From Dipteris shenzhenensis (taxonomy: Eukaryota; Polypodiophyta; Polypodiopsida; Gleicheniales), in assembly GCA_047967505.1 (NCBI GenBank), contig CM106539.1: 64,000 nucleotides of DNA; one strand, given 5' to 3'. Both the position numbers and the translations under genes were made by a program. Every line of letters begins with the position of its first letter. Position 1 is the stretch's first letter. Of the stretch, positions 46,236 through 57,850 are shown in pieces. The notes below the pieces were generated by a model that saw only the letters and a list, made by a program, of their open reading frames with translations, was not told where the DNA came from and ran no database searches.

Positions 46236-47170
46236 GTGGTTGATATAGAACATGCTTCTTTGAAGTTATCCTCAACTTGGATAATTAAAGCAATTCTCCA
46301 TCCTCAAGAGGATTGTGCTCAACTCCTACTTAGGAATGTAAGCTCTCTGAGACCTCCCAAGTGGAAAAACTATCCCATGCTGTCAACCATCTATAATCTT
46401 GAACCTTGCAAAGCCAAAGGCAGCAGTCAGCTTTGGCATTCTCTATGGACAACCTTTGAAGGAATTAAAAGCCAAATTGTCTTCTCTGGCAAAGGGGCTT
46501 TTATGTCACTAGATTCAATTTGGGTCTCTATTATTTTTAAGGAGGCTTTTCTCTCTGATGAAGAGTTTGATATGGCTGCTAAGCTCTTCAAGAAAGGATT
46601 GTAATATTGGGGTCAGTTATGGAGTAGAGTTGAGTTCAGATGGAAAACTTGGATTGAGATTAGGATGGAAAGGAGTTCCGAATAAATAATCAGAACCAGA
46701 CTTTGATCATGAGCAGAGTTCACCTCTAGGAGGGTAATCATCAATGGAAAGGTGGAACTTTTTTAGTCTATAGTAGAGAGTTCAGTTGGGTTGAGAGTAC
46801 TTCCTTCTTCCCTATTCCTACCCCAGCCAAGGATATAGGGGATCTTTTCAATGTCCTTAATACTAGATGGAAATTACAGGATCCTAGGGGCAAATGGAAA
46901 TTCAGATTCTGTTGTATTTTGTCAAACTCAATCCATGATAAAATGTCTGCCCTGCTTTGGCTAATAATGCACAAAGCTGTTTGGATCAATAGTAGAGAAC
47001 TGAGAATTGGAAAGGGAAATGGCAAGTGCATGAGATGTCCTTCTTCAGAGGAAGAAGTCTTCCACCTCTTTGTTACTTGTCCTACTACTAGAAAGGTTTG
47101 GAAAATAGTACAACATGAAACAAGAGAGCCCATTAATTGGAAAGCTATTCTGCTAGGGGACTCTTCAAAA
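46236..47170 (+). pseudogene. LINE ORF2 C-terminal relic (zf-RVT tail)
   Basis: The frame 46,236-46,604 has LWTTFEGIKSQIVFSGKGA and SLDSIWVSIIFKEAFLSD, resembling the post-RT region of LINE ORF2. The frame at 46,919-47,326 has MSALLWLIMHKAVWINSREL and CMRCPSSEEEVFHLFVTCPT followed by TRKVWKIV: the zf-RVT pattern W-x3-H-x-A-x3-N/T-x2-L, C-x2-C, H-x-F-x2-C and W found at the C-terminus of plant LINEs. The upstream RT is missing. The CCCTTT/CCCTCT-rich DNA at 47,180-47,290 follows, ending at the palindrome edge. Confidence 0.85.
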
Positions 47171-47179
47171 GCAAAGAAG

Positions 47180-47290
47180 GAGATATGTCCCTCTCCCTTT
47201 CCCTTTCCCTTTCCCTCTCCCTTGGGTTGTGCTCCCTTCCCCCTCTTCCTCTCCCTCTCCCTCTCCCTCTCCTTTCTCCTCCCTTATAGG
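47180..47290. repeat. CCCTTT/CCCTCT simple repeat
   Basis: Repeats of tccctt and tccctc hexamers end about 10 bp before the right arm begins at 47,303. A similar (CCCTCT)n block lies just outside the right arm's outer edge at 60,890. Confidence 0.9.
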
Positions 47291-47639
47291 GATGGTCGAA
47301 GCTCTCAACTAAACAATATGAAATGAAATGTGGGTGCTTCCATCATCAAACAAACAATCTTTTCAATGTAATGATGATGTCTTGTGTAACAAAGAAGTAC
47401 AAAAAAGAGATGCACTTTTACCTGAAGGAATGTAGTCGGTGTCCTCCATTTTCTCCTCATCTTTGCCCTGTTGCTTGAAAGATTCATCCTAAGATCCTTT
47501 AGCAATATCATTGATGTAGTTTACTCATGCAGAGTTGCATTGGGCATTACCGTTAGTACAACCATTGGTGCATCCTCCATTGCGTCCACTGTTGTTGTTA
47601 GTTTTCTTTCCCTGAGTACCTGGCTTGTATGTAGCAAGT

Positions 47640-49140
47640 GGGTTCTTTGGACATTCAAAAGAATAGTGCCCCTTCTCCTTGCAACTGTAACACTTGTCAA
47701 GTATACCAGTTCTTCGATTTATATTTGATTTATTAGGCTTCCAATTCCAACCTTGTCTTTATTTGCTTTGTTGTGTTTTCTTTTAGTACTATATCAATGT
47801 GTTTGATTCAAGAAACTTGATTTGATTCCTATTATTTAATGCCCCGTCTGCTTTCTTTGTTTCTTAGCTCGTCTCTGTATTTAGAGAAACGTTGTATCAA
47901 TATAAATAGTGCTTCATTTTACTTTTTAAGAACTATAAACACTGCATGTCTTTCACATATTCAAGCTTGTTTGGAGTATCCACATATTCAAATACTTTCA
48001 TTTTCCATTCCTTCATTGTCTCCAAGGGGCAACCTTCCAACTTCTTTATGCCACAGTGCTTGCATTCACCCATTAAACACTTCCTACAATGGAAGGTTGC
48101 ATCATTTTGTGTAGATCGATGACTCCCATGAGTGAGTGAGACCTTTGTAAGTGTGTAGAGTAGATGAACATCTATTGCTTGTGTCATCACTAGTATAAAC
48201 AATGCATTTACATTGACAATTACCACCATCAACTTTACCAATTGGGCCCTCCTTCTTTAAAAATGGAGTATGTATCCTTGCTCAAGGAGTGCAAGTAGAA
48301 AAGCTTATTACATGTTCCTTTTTTGATTCTAATGCCAAATCCATAGCATCAATGATCAGAAGTTGTAGATGGTCGAAGCATGCACACATCAACACGAATA
48401 GTAGAGTGCAAAGCCTCAGTAAAGGTACGACATTGCTCCTTCCATGGGATTTTTTCAATGTTCTGTAATTGAATTAGGGCTGAAAGATATTTTTCAATGT
48501 ATGCATCCACGCTTTCATTGTCTAGCTGCCTCATTCTTCGCCATTACCTACAAGTATCCTCTTTGAGATGTGTAGGTAGGAAGAGCTTCTTAATGTTGTT
48601 TGTGAATGCTTCCCATGTCTTTGGAATGCACATGCTTTCCGCAACTACACTCCACCATAATTTTTCACTATCTATCATATGACTCGTAGCAAGTTTCACC
48701 TTCTCCATCTCTTGATATTGATCCCCCAAAAAATATTGGTTGAAGGAACCAATCCAAGAAAGTAAAGCATGTCCATCTCTTTTACCATCTTATTTTGGAA
48801 AAGTAAAAGTTTTGCAATTGAGCTTACCTGATTTCTTTTTATCCTGAAGCTTGAGTGCTTTCAGGATGGCCTTCCCCACATTGTCTCCATCATCACTAGC
48901 CTCATGCAAAGGGGTAATGTCAAGGTGTCGCCGCAATGAAGTCTTCACATGATGCTTCCTCTTTCTTTGATGTCTTGTTCTGCTTCTTCGACACTCATTA
49001 CTGGAGGCGTGTGATGGTTTGTTGTTGTTGCTTTCATCATCTTCATCTTTCCTATGCTTTTTTGTGACTATAATCAGCTCCTTTAGTACTCGAGTTGTAT
49101 GCCTTTCGTTGTCTTTGTGTGTGTCACTCATATTGTGCAC
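47640..49140 (-). pseudogene. Ty3/gypsy gag, right copy (truncated before pol)
   Basis: On the minus strand: MSDTHKDNERHTTRVLKELI at the start (49,140), a basic linker (RRSRTRHQRKRKHHVK), LLSWIGSFNQYFLGDQYQEM, EKVKLATSHMIDSEKLWWSV, VDAYIEKYLSALIQLQNIEK, the shared frameshift after RPSTTSDH (48,349), then the Cys-rich segment and the CCHC knuckle (about 47,650-47,700). It is longer in the capsid than the left copy. Homology stops at 47,303, so no protease or RT follows. Confidence 0.88.
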
Positions 49141-49195
49141 TCACACATCTTTCCAAAATAGCTTGCCTTTTCTAGAAATAAAGTTTTCTTTTCTC

Positions 49196-49438
49196 TTAAT
49201 CAGGCAATTGCTATTGGTGGCAAGCATTTTTGTGTGTGGATAAGGCACAACCAGTGATGCGGGGAATAAAAAAGGCTTACTCTCAAAAGCCTAGTAACAT
49301 GCAGGGAATAAAAAAGACTTATGCTCAAAAGCCTAGTTACTAGGCTTTTGAGAGTATGCCTTTTTTATTCCCTGCATCAGTGGTTGCGCCCTATGCACAC
49401 ACAAAAAATGCTTGCCAATAATAGGAATCACCCGATTA
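49196..49438. mobile_element. Foldback hairpin element, right copy with rearranged centre
   Basis: Outer arms match the left copy (ttaatcaggcaattgctatt ... aggaatcacccgattaa). The centre is different: after aagcctagtaacatgcaggg a second arm begins (aataaaaaagacttatgctc), and a tight inner palindrome cctagttactagg sits at the true axis. The copy is 243 bp against 220 bp on the left. Confidence 0.85.
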
Positions 49439-49574
49439 ATTACTCTTCCCCTGAATTCACAATATCCATCAATAATGCAAATATTTTTAAAGCATAAGAA
49501 ACCTTGGAATCAATCACCAATATTATTCAATCTTTCAGCATTTAAGCAATGCAAAATCAACAAATCATAGATGG

Positions 49575-49870
49575 ATGGTGCACACATGTGACACATGCCA
49601 TCACATGTTGCACACACTGCTACACATGCATAAAATCATACAAATGATGCACACACTGCTACACATAATGTCATCATGTAAATGGTGCACGCACTACTAT
49701 GCACTCATATGGCAATAGCCATGTATCCAACCATGCATACGGATGGTGAACACACTGCTACACATGCCATCGCTCATCACGTAAGTGCTACACACACTAC
49801 TACACACTCATCGCATAAGTGGTGCACACACTTCTACACACTCATACAAACAATGAGCACACACTGCATC
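49575..49870. repeat. Degenerate minisatellite, right copy
   Basis: Reverse-complement partner of 39,697-39,990 (core tgcacacact.ctacaca). It has the same number of units by eye, with scattered substitutions. Confidence 0.85.
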
Positions 49871-50835
49871 AGTTGTGTGACAAAATGCTAGATACCTAAC
49901 TAAATACTAAAATATTTTAAAAAGTAATGGGATTATCGAAATTCTCGTAACTTTCTTGTGATAAGTAAACAAATATTTTAGCATCTAGTTCTATAGAGTA
50001 ATTATGTTCCCATGATACATCCATAGATGACTTGTTTACTTGGAGAGGAGGCATACCTATACACCATCTTGGTGTAAAATACACCCACCATTTAAATTTT
50101 AAATAAAACTCATGAAATATGCTCAGTGAGAGCCAAATAAGTGATTCCTTATTTGTTTAACATGGAATTTCATTTGCCTTTCCAAAGAAGCATTCACCAT
50201 TTAATATTTAGTAGCATATCTTGTTCACAAATTTAATGTAATATGCTCCTACACATTAGTGAGAGACAAATAAGTGATTCCTTATTTGTTTTACATGTAA
50301 TTTCATCTATTCTACACTTTTCTCAACATTCTCCTTAGCCTTTAGCTATGACATGGTACTAACATTTGCCTCGCCTTCTTTCCAAAGAAACATTCACCGT
50401 TTACTTTTCTGTAGCACATCTTCTTCACAAATTCCCTTCACCCTCCCCCTCCCCCCTCAGCCCCCCCATGAGCTATCTTGCAAGTGCAATAGCTTACCCC
50501 TAGAGTTTGAGCTATTTCTCTCACAATAGCCTATAGAACAGTTGAGGGAGGACCTTCCTCCCTCCCCCCCACCCCCCCCTTATCACTCCCCTCCCCCCTC
50601 CTTGACACTCATCCCATCCCACCCATTCCCCCCTCTTGTCCACTTCTGCCCACTATTTCCTACTCTTGATTTCTTACCCCTCCCTATTGCTCATGCCCTC
50701 CCAATAGTGCTCCCCCCCCGTATCCTCAACCCCCCCTCACTCACCCCTCATCTTTCCTACTCTCTTATCATCTCCCTCACCTCTCCCTCCCTTATTCACT
50801 CAATGTGTGTATGTGTGTGTGTGTATGTGTATGCC

Positions 50836-51170
50836 CCTTTCCATAGTGAAGAGAAGAAAATTTAGAGTAGGAATGAGAAATGTTTTATAGATAAACTTTA
50901 AAATAAACATCCACTAAAAGTGAAGTAACATCACTAGAGGGTGAACAATTTTTTCTATAAGAAAAAGGAAATGTGAGTAGTTGAGCTTTGATAAGTCATC
51001 GGCAGTATCATTTTTATTGAAGAGGGGAGTCTGCCTACGTGCCACCATCCAACAAGAAAAACGTGGTGAGAACCAGTTAAACCTTGGTTGGGAATACAAG
51101 TGTCATAAACACCCCTCCCTTGTTATCAGAGTCACAATAAAAATAAACACTTAACAACTGACTTACAAAG
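50836..51170 (-). repeat. Candidate pseudo-LTR block at the 3' side of the right PLE copy
   Basis: Partner of 33,840-34,167. It lies within a 619 bp stretch (50,754-51,372) that the left arm lacks at the matching place, where the left arm joins cattcaccta directly to agatgagggg. Relative to the PLE coding strand it is downstream by about 2.6 kb. Confidence 0.6.
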
Positions 51171-51849
51171 CAAGTTATAAAAATTATGAGTGCAAAGTTT
51201 GTATGGAGTAATGGTATGATCATTAAAAGTGAAGCATTTCCACAGACTGAAAGAGAGATTAAGTTTAATGAACAAAATTATAGTTATGATCATAAGGAAG
51301 GTAGGGAGAGAGAAAATGTTAGGAGAGACCATTTAGAAAACATTTAGGGGAAGGATAGTGAATTGGAGGGGTTAGGTGAATGTGCGATAGGTGGGAAAGA
51401 CAATAAGTAACAGGGGGAATTTTGGAAGGAGTTTAAAAAAGAAAGAAGGGGGAAGAAGTTGGAAAGAGATAATTTAAGGCATAAAGAAATAGTGTGCCAG
51501 GAGGGTGGGTTAAGGGAGATAAAAGGATTAGGAAGAAATAGAGAGATAAGTTTAGGTATTATAAAGAAATTAGAGGGGGAAATTGCAAAAAATTAAGCGT
51601 AAGGAGGGAAGAAAATGGAGTAAGGACACATGTTGAAAATATCAAGAAATAGAGGGGGAATTTAGAAAATAGAAAGATAAGTTAGGATTATAAAAAATTG
51701 TCAAAAATTAAGGGTAAGGAGGGAAAGAGAAAACTAAAGACACATGCTAAAAGTTTCTAGAAATAGAGGGGGAAATTGAGGGAAAAAAGGGGGGAAAGAA
51801 AATAGAGTAAAGAGGGGGAGGGGAGGGGGGAGGGTAAAGGGTGAGGAGA

Positions 51850-52229
51850 ACTTATAGTAAAATAAAATAGAGTAAAGAGGGGGAGGGGGGGGAGGGTAAA
51901 GGGTGAGGAGAACTTATAGTAAAAGAAGAGAGAAAAAAATTAGAGAGGGGCTAATAAAAAAGTAAGAAGGGAGAGGGGAAGGTTAGAGGGGGGTGTAAAT
52001 TAAGAATTAACAAGTACACTGCAGTCTTGTGATGGGTGAACTTATAGTAAAATAAAATAGAGTAAAGAGGGGGAGGGGGGGGAGGGTAAAGGGTGAGGAG
52101 AACTTATAGTAAAAGAAGAGAGAAAAAAATTAGAGAGGGGCTAATAAAAAAGTAAGAAGGGAGAGGGGAAGGTTAGAGGGGGGTGTAAATTAAGAATTAA
52201 CAAGTACATTGCAGTCTTGTGATGGGTGA
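51850..52229. repeat. 190 bp tandem duplication that includes the start of an insertion
   Basis: Unit 1 (51,850-52,039) and unit 2 (52,040-52,229) are almost identical, differing at cactgcag against cattgcag. Each ends gcagtcttgtgatgggtga, which are the first bases of the insertion at 52,207. The duplication therefore happened after that insertion. Confidence 0.92.
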
Positions 52230-52610
52230 GCACTCGGTTCCACATGCGGCTACCCTAGTTGCCATATGACAGGATATCATTTACACTCTAATGTCCACAT
52301 GGGAGTGTGGGACTCCAGGCTCCAAGGTGACTGTCGAGAGGCATGCTTGTTTCTACAAGGCTTGGCCAATAGGTGTTTTCTACATCTTCACTCTGCGAGG
52401 GCTTCGCTAGCTATATAGTCCCCCACTTTGCTGTTAGCCCCAGTTCTAGAGATCCCCTAGGTAGTGAGTTGGGTTTCTCTGGAATAGGCCGATTTTTCTT
52501 TCAGCCTTTTCTGGTTTTTTCCATACTCAGCACCTTCAAGGCTACTGTCTTGTATGAAAATCTTTCAAGCATTAATAGAAGGTTCCTTTCTTTGAAAAAA
52601 AAGAAAAGAA
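52207..52610 (+). mobile_element. ~404 bp non-LTR insertion (SINE or truncated LINE) with 15 bp target-site duplication
   Basis: The direct repeat aagaattaacaagta flanks it (52,192-52,206 and 52,611-52,625). The insert starts cattgcagtcttgtgatggg and ends caagcattaatagaaggttc followed by an A-rich tail (gaaaaaaaagaaaagaa). A long target duplication plus A-tail is the mark of target-primed reverse transcription. No RNA polymerase III boxes are convincing. Its 3' end resembles that at about 12,465-12,500. Confidence 0.85.
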
Positions 52611-53653
52611 AAGAATTAACAAGTAATAAAAAGGGGGGGGGGACCCAAAAAACCCATGTGTAGTAGACAAGGAGAAAAGACTTTGTAATAAATATGCATA
52701 GTGAAAGGACTGGACTTGAGAATCCATGGTCCTAGAGGGTGGTGAGTCGTGACTTCTGACTTGTGACAGTTGTTGCTGATAGTGTGGAGGCACGCAAGGT
52801 TCAAGATGCAATCTTTGGGAATCTAGAAGGGGTGGTCATTAGACGCGGCTAGAGTGATGAGGCAGAGAGCAAAGGTACTGGTTGTGGGAGCAGGGGTGCG
52901 GAAAGAGATTAGCATAGCTTAAACAGAGGCAACGCACATAGAAATGGGAAGAGCATGATCATTAAAGTACAAATTAAAGTGCAAGGAGGTCTGAGAGGGC
53001 ATGGGTAGAGGGTGTGAGTAGTGGGTAGCGGGTATTGAGTAGGTGGGTAAAGAGAGGGTCTTAAATAGGCAAGTATTAGTTTAGTTGGGGATAGGAGAGT
53101 CGAGATACAGGAAGGTGAGAGGTCTTGGAGAGTTGTGGAGCCCAAGGTTGTAGTAAGAGGCATAGGTCACACAGATGGGAGCATGAAATGAGGAGCTACC
53201 AAAGCGATGCACGTGGGTTAATAGGGGGCTTTAGAAGAGTGCTTTTAAGCCAAAATGAATTAGGAAGAACAAAACTGGGGGGGCGTTCTGCGGGGGGTGG
53301 GGGGTGGGGGTGGAGGGTCCAGGTTAAGTTTGGTAGAGTTAGAAGAAAAATAAAGAGAATTTAAAAAAAATAAAGAGATATTTCAAAAGAAAAAGAAATG
53401 TTAAAAGGGAAAAAGTAATTGAAAATTAATAGAGAAACTAAAAGGAAGTTTAAGATAGGAAATAAAGAAGAGAAATAAAAGGAAGAAAAAAGGGTTGAAT
53501 TAGAGAAGATAAAAGAGGATTTTAAATAAAGATTTTAATGAGGAAGGTAATTTAAAGGGGGGGGGGGGATAAGTGGGGAAATGAAAAAAGGGGGGAAAAA
53601 GAGGGGGGGGGGACAAATAGGGTAAATTAAATGTAAAGGGGAAGGAATAGGAA

Positions 53654-53679
53654 GTGTGTGTGTGTGTGTGTGTGTGTGT
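53654..53679. repeat. (TG)n microsatellite
   Basis: A TG run, the expanded counterpart of the short CA run at about 37,841 in the left arm. Confidence 0.9.
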
Positions 53680-53749
53680 TCACCTTTGCCCTAGTAGAGT
53701 ACATCACACAAGGGGAGACAATAGGTCATCACTAAGTGTGATGACCTAC

Positions 53750-56700
53750 TGTCTACTCGAAAAGGGAAATAAGTGTGTGTAAGTTTAATTTAAGATGAGG
53801 AAAGGAGTTCGAGGTAATGTAGTCGTGAATAATTTTCCTGATTCTATGGGAGAGGAAGCCATTGTCTTTACAAATGTCAATAAGTAAAGAGATATGAAAA
53901 AAGGCTTCAAATTCATCAAAATAGGAATAAAGGATAGGGAGAATGAAGGTTAAGAAAACTTTGTAAGAGGAGGAAAAAGGTCGGTTGTTATGGCAACAGA
54001 TAAGGGAGACGGTGGGAAAGTTGAAGAATTTTTTCTTCCAAACAAATGTAGAAAAAAATTCTCCAAGAAAAAGGGGGGAAACAGAGATGTGAGTGTTTAA
54101 AAGGTACAAGAGATTCTTATGAGATTTTGGTTGGTGTCAATAAAAGAGGAGGTTAAGCTACATTTGAGGAGTTTTTTCTTCCAAACAAATGTAGAAAAAA
54201 ATTCTCTGAGAAAAGGGGGGAAAGAGAGATGTGAGTGTTTAAAAGGTGCAAGAGAGCCGTATGAGATTTTGTTTAGTGTCGATAAAAGAGGAGGTCAAGC
54301 TACATTTGAGGGAGATGATGTGAAGTGGGTAGATGGTAAGTGGGTCATCATCATTGAGAGGTCTAGAGGGTTCAAGAAATTAGTAATGATGGGTTGTTGA
54401 TGAAGAAGATGTCGTCAACATACCTAAAGGTAAGGAGAAAGAGGGGGAGGAAGTGGGAATGGCCAAGACATGCTAGTTTCTTTATGAACTTGAATTTGAA
54501 GGAAGTGAGGTAAAGGTGGCACCAAATAGGTGAATAAGAGAAGCCCATCAAGATACCTTTTGATTGGGTCTAGCAATGAGAGCCAGCTTGAATAACACAT
54601 GAATCAAGTGGAAGGTGGCTGTAGCTAAGGAAGGTATCAAAGTAGTAAAGGGATTTACATTATCAGTTTTAGTGAGGTGGAAACTACCAAATTTGAGGAA
54701 GAAGCCTCTGTAGCCTACTTTAGAAGTAAGTTCATAGAAGTAGGTGAGGGATTCCGTAAGGCTTAAAGGGCCAAAGTGGGGAATAGCTTCATAGTAGTTT
54801 GCTATGTCGGCAGAATATAAGGAGTGAATCTCAAGGGGTAGATTGATGAGGAGCTGTAAGTTAGAATCGATGCCCCAAAGCATGTTTATGGAAACATTGA
54901 GGAAATCTTTATACGTGGAATGTCATTTTTCACCCTCTAGGGAGATGACATTTTATGAGAGAGTCAAGGGGCTTAGAAAGAGATGAGAGAGTAGTGGAAG
55001 GGGGTTTGGGTGAGGGAAGGAATTCAAGGGAGGTAATCTTTCAAAGGTCAGGGTATGTACTAAAAATTTACAAAGGATGATGGGAGTTTGGGAGGCTTTA
55101 TCTAAACCGATGATGGAACACGTGGCCAAGAAGCCAGTTAACTTCGTCAAGAAGAGGTTTGTCTTCAAGAGGAGACTTTTGGACTTTAAGGAGGGGAAAA
55201 AGAGAACGAAATTCTTTCCAAAAGAGATGGGAGAGGCTTTTTAAAAGAGGAGTAGGATCCAAATTTAGGGAGAGATAGACATCTTGGAAGGTTTGGATAA
55301 GTGCTTGAAGAGAGAGATGTGGGTTTTAAGGGTGTGATAGGAATGTGATTGAGGCCATAATGAATGTGGGAGCGAAGGAAAGCATGATGAAAGAAGTTGG
55401 GATCAGAGGTGCAAACGTGGAGTTTGTTATCAAAGGATTTGAGGAAGGGTTTAAATCTTGAGAGACGTGCAAAGATAGGAAAAGATGAAGTTTTCAGCAA
55501 AGAAGGTAAGTTTAGGCTTGTAGAGAAGGGATCTAAGAGGTGGTGTATATTTCCAACTAAAGGAGAAAGAGTCAAAAGATTGAATAGTACCTAAAAGGGA
55601 ATTGTACTATAAAAGAAGAGTATTTCTGTAAAGGGATTTGGGGGGGATTTTAGTTAAGATTTTGTTAGCGTAAAGAACATGAAAGTATTTCAAGTTCTTT
55701 TGATTAGGAGACAAATATAAATAAAGTAAACCATTATTAAGAAGAGTAGTAGTGCATACCTCGAGTGAACCAAAAGGGGCAATCTACAAAATTGAAGAGC
55801 CAGAGTAGATCAGTGTTTACCCCAATCAATAGAGTAGTGTAGATCATCATCATCAAGAGCTTTAACTTTGGAAACTGAAGCCGAAGAAGAGCTTGACAGG
55901 GAATTTTTAAAAAGGGAGGCTTGTGAAAGATTAACATTAGGAGCAAGAGGGGAAATCTTCTGAAGTTGGGTATACTTGGGAGGGGAGTTGTGTCTGCATT
56001 TGAGAGGGGGGTTGATTTTAGAAGAGGAGGGAAGGGAGAGAATGCTGAGAGCAAGAGAGGTCCGGGAAGGTTTTGGAAGGAAGAGGGGAAGATAAAGTTG
56101 ACGGAGGGTGTGAGAGACTTTGCTGTTTCAATAAGTATCACTTTTAAAATGATAAAAGGTAATAAGGGAAAAAATGACTTCCTTTGGTAATTGAGAAGTC
56201 CAATTAAGAAAGGCGAAGAACTTAGCTTGAAGGGAGCCAAGAGGGAAAAAGATGTCTAGGTGATTTAGTATATACCATGAGACATGGTCAAGCCAAAGAA
56301 TGGAGGATTTGAAGGAGAGATTGGTCTTCTTGATAAGGCAGGTACATTTAATGTAAGGATGAAAAACATTCCAACAGTTTTTGACATAATTATCATCTTT
56401 GTTTGAGAAGCCAGAATCCTGTTGGCTGGAGCCTTTGGAGCGAAAAAAGATTTCCTTGGTGAGACCACACTTGGAATGATCAACGGTTTTAAGAAAGAAG
56501 GGGATGTTGAGGAAGTAATTGGCATTCAGATGCCGACGACCATGGTAGGCATCATTTTTGCATTGCTCCTCCTCTTTGGAAGAGAGGTTACAAATGAAGA
56601 CAAGAGACTGGATGGTGAAAGGGGCAAGGTAGTTGAGATTATCAAGGCACCAGATTTTGTGATCAAGCAAAGGGGCCTTCATTTCAATGTGTCTGGAAGG

Positions 56701-57240
56701 GAGAAGTGGTACACATGAAGTGAAGTTTTTAAGTTCCTTTCCTTCAAGGGGTTGAGGAGGTTGGGAGTGAGACTGAGAGAGGGTCTCAAAGGAAGCTTTA
56801 TCCTCAGGGGAGAGGAGATCAAAGTTGATGAAGGGATGAAAAGTGTTATTAGATGGGGCAAGGCCAGTAGGGATGTGGAGGGGAAAAGCATTAAGGATGA
56901 GTATGTTGTTGGCGAGGCCGGGGATGATGGAGTGATATTCATTAAGAGCAATAGTATCACTGAGGTCAATTGCGAAAGATTAGAAGCAACTCTTTGAAGT
57001 CTTGCCAGAGCACCATCCATTTCAGTGTGGGAGAATTTCAAAAGTTTAACCCAATCATTGAAGGAGAGGGTTTTGATGAGTAAAGGGGAAATGTTGAGAT
57101 CGTGAGTCCTAATAAAAGAAAAGAACTTGAGAACCTAGAAATAGGAGAGTATCGCTTGAGAAGCAGGAGAGGGAGCAAGAAGTGGGTTGTTGAGGGTCTT
57201 TGACTGGAGCGAGACATCCCAAGAGTGTTTTTGAAAAGAA
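53750..57240 (-). mobile_element. Penelope-like retroelement (PLE), right copy, degenerate
   Basis: Mirror of 34,282-37,750. The upstream frame is broken by loss of one T near 56,975, but the TAG that ends the left frame (35,134) is a Gln codon here, so 56,682-56,128 reads on through DSGFSNKDDNYVKNCWNVFH and LDIFFPLGSLQAKFFAFLNW. The RT pieces are HYGLNHIPITPLKP (55,575-55,186 frame), GLDKASQTPIILCKFLVHTL (about 55,110-55,050), YSADIANYYEAIPH (54,883-54,548 frame) and RYVDDIFFIN (about 54,430-54,400). The catalytic YVDD is intact in both copies. Frameshifts differ between arms, which lets the ancestral frame be inferred, but neither copy is functional. No endonuclease is visible. Confidence 0.72.
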
Positions 57241-57459
57241 GGGAAGGCCTTGGAAAGGTTTTGGTTTAACATGAAAATCTGAGGTTTCAGGGGGACACAG
57301 TGTTGATCGAGAGCATAGTAGTGTTTCAAATGATAATGTTTATGATGCTAATGCTCAAATTGATGAATTAAAATGGTATGTCTATCTGTGATGAGGAGAA
57401 TCTGATCATGGAGTTTCTTCTTTCTCTTCAAGATGATGTGTATGAAGATGAGAATAAGA

Positions 57460-57850
57460 TCAACCCCCAAACATGGATAAAGGCTCAAAGGGTTCATTTT
57501 TCTTGAAAGACTCTAAAGAAATGCACAAACGTACAACAAGGAGTAATATCATAAATTCAAAAATCAAATTAAAAGGTGAAACTAAATTCAACTCAACCAT
57601 TATGATCAAATGAATTTCTATAGGAATGAATGATCGGGATGGGTTTAGAAACAAGATTTTCAAATTTGGTTGATGATACATCAAAAGTATTCTTTGATGC
57701 ATTTTGAGTTTGATGATGATCAATTTGATGCAAATACTCATATGAATGGGGATATAGAGTCGGTTTTGATTTCAGTGGTGCAATTTTAATTTTTTGTGAA
57801 GATTCAAGTGCAAAAGCACATTTTAAAAATCTGATGTATATTTAATGAAA
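57460..57850 (-). other. Unrecognised frame stretch, right copy
   Basis: Partner of 30,400-30,790, with several substitutions and small indels. No family recognised. The 57,850-58,690 stretch is AT-rich without a gene, matching 29,580-30,400. Confidence 0.3.

Larger units (their letters stand above)
51373..53124. other. Polypurine DNA and right-arm-only segment
   Basis: 51,373-51,925 mirrors the left polypyrimidine tract. 51,926-53,124 is private to this arm and holds the tandem duplication and non-LTR insertion listed below, plus purine-rich DNA with no recognised gene. Confidence 0.6.

Noticed and set aside
53125-53364. Arg/Gly-rich 79-codon frame in the right arm
   Set aside because: Its partner in the left arm is not open, and the frame runs through G-runs; composition artefact.
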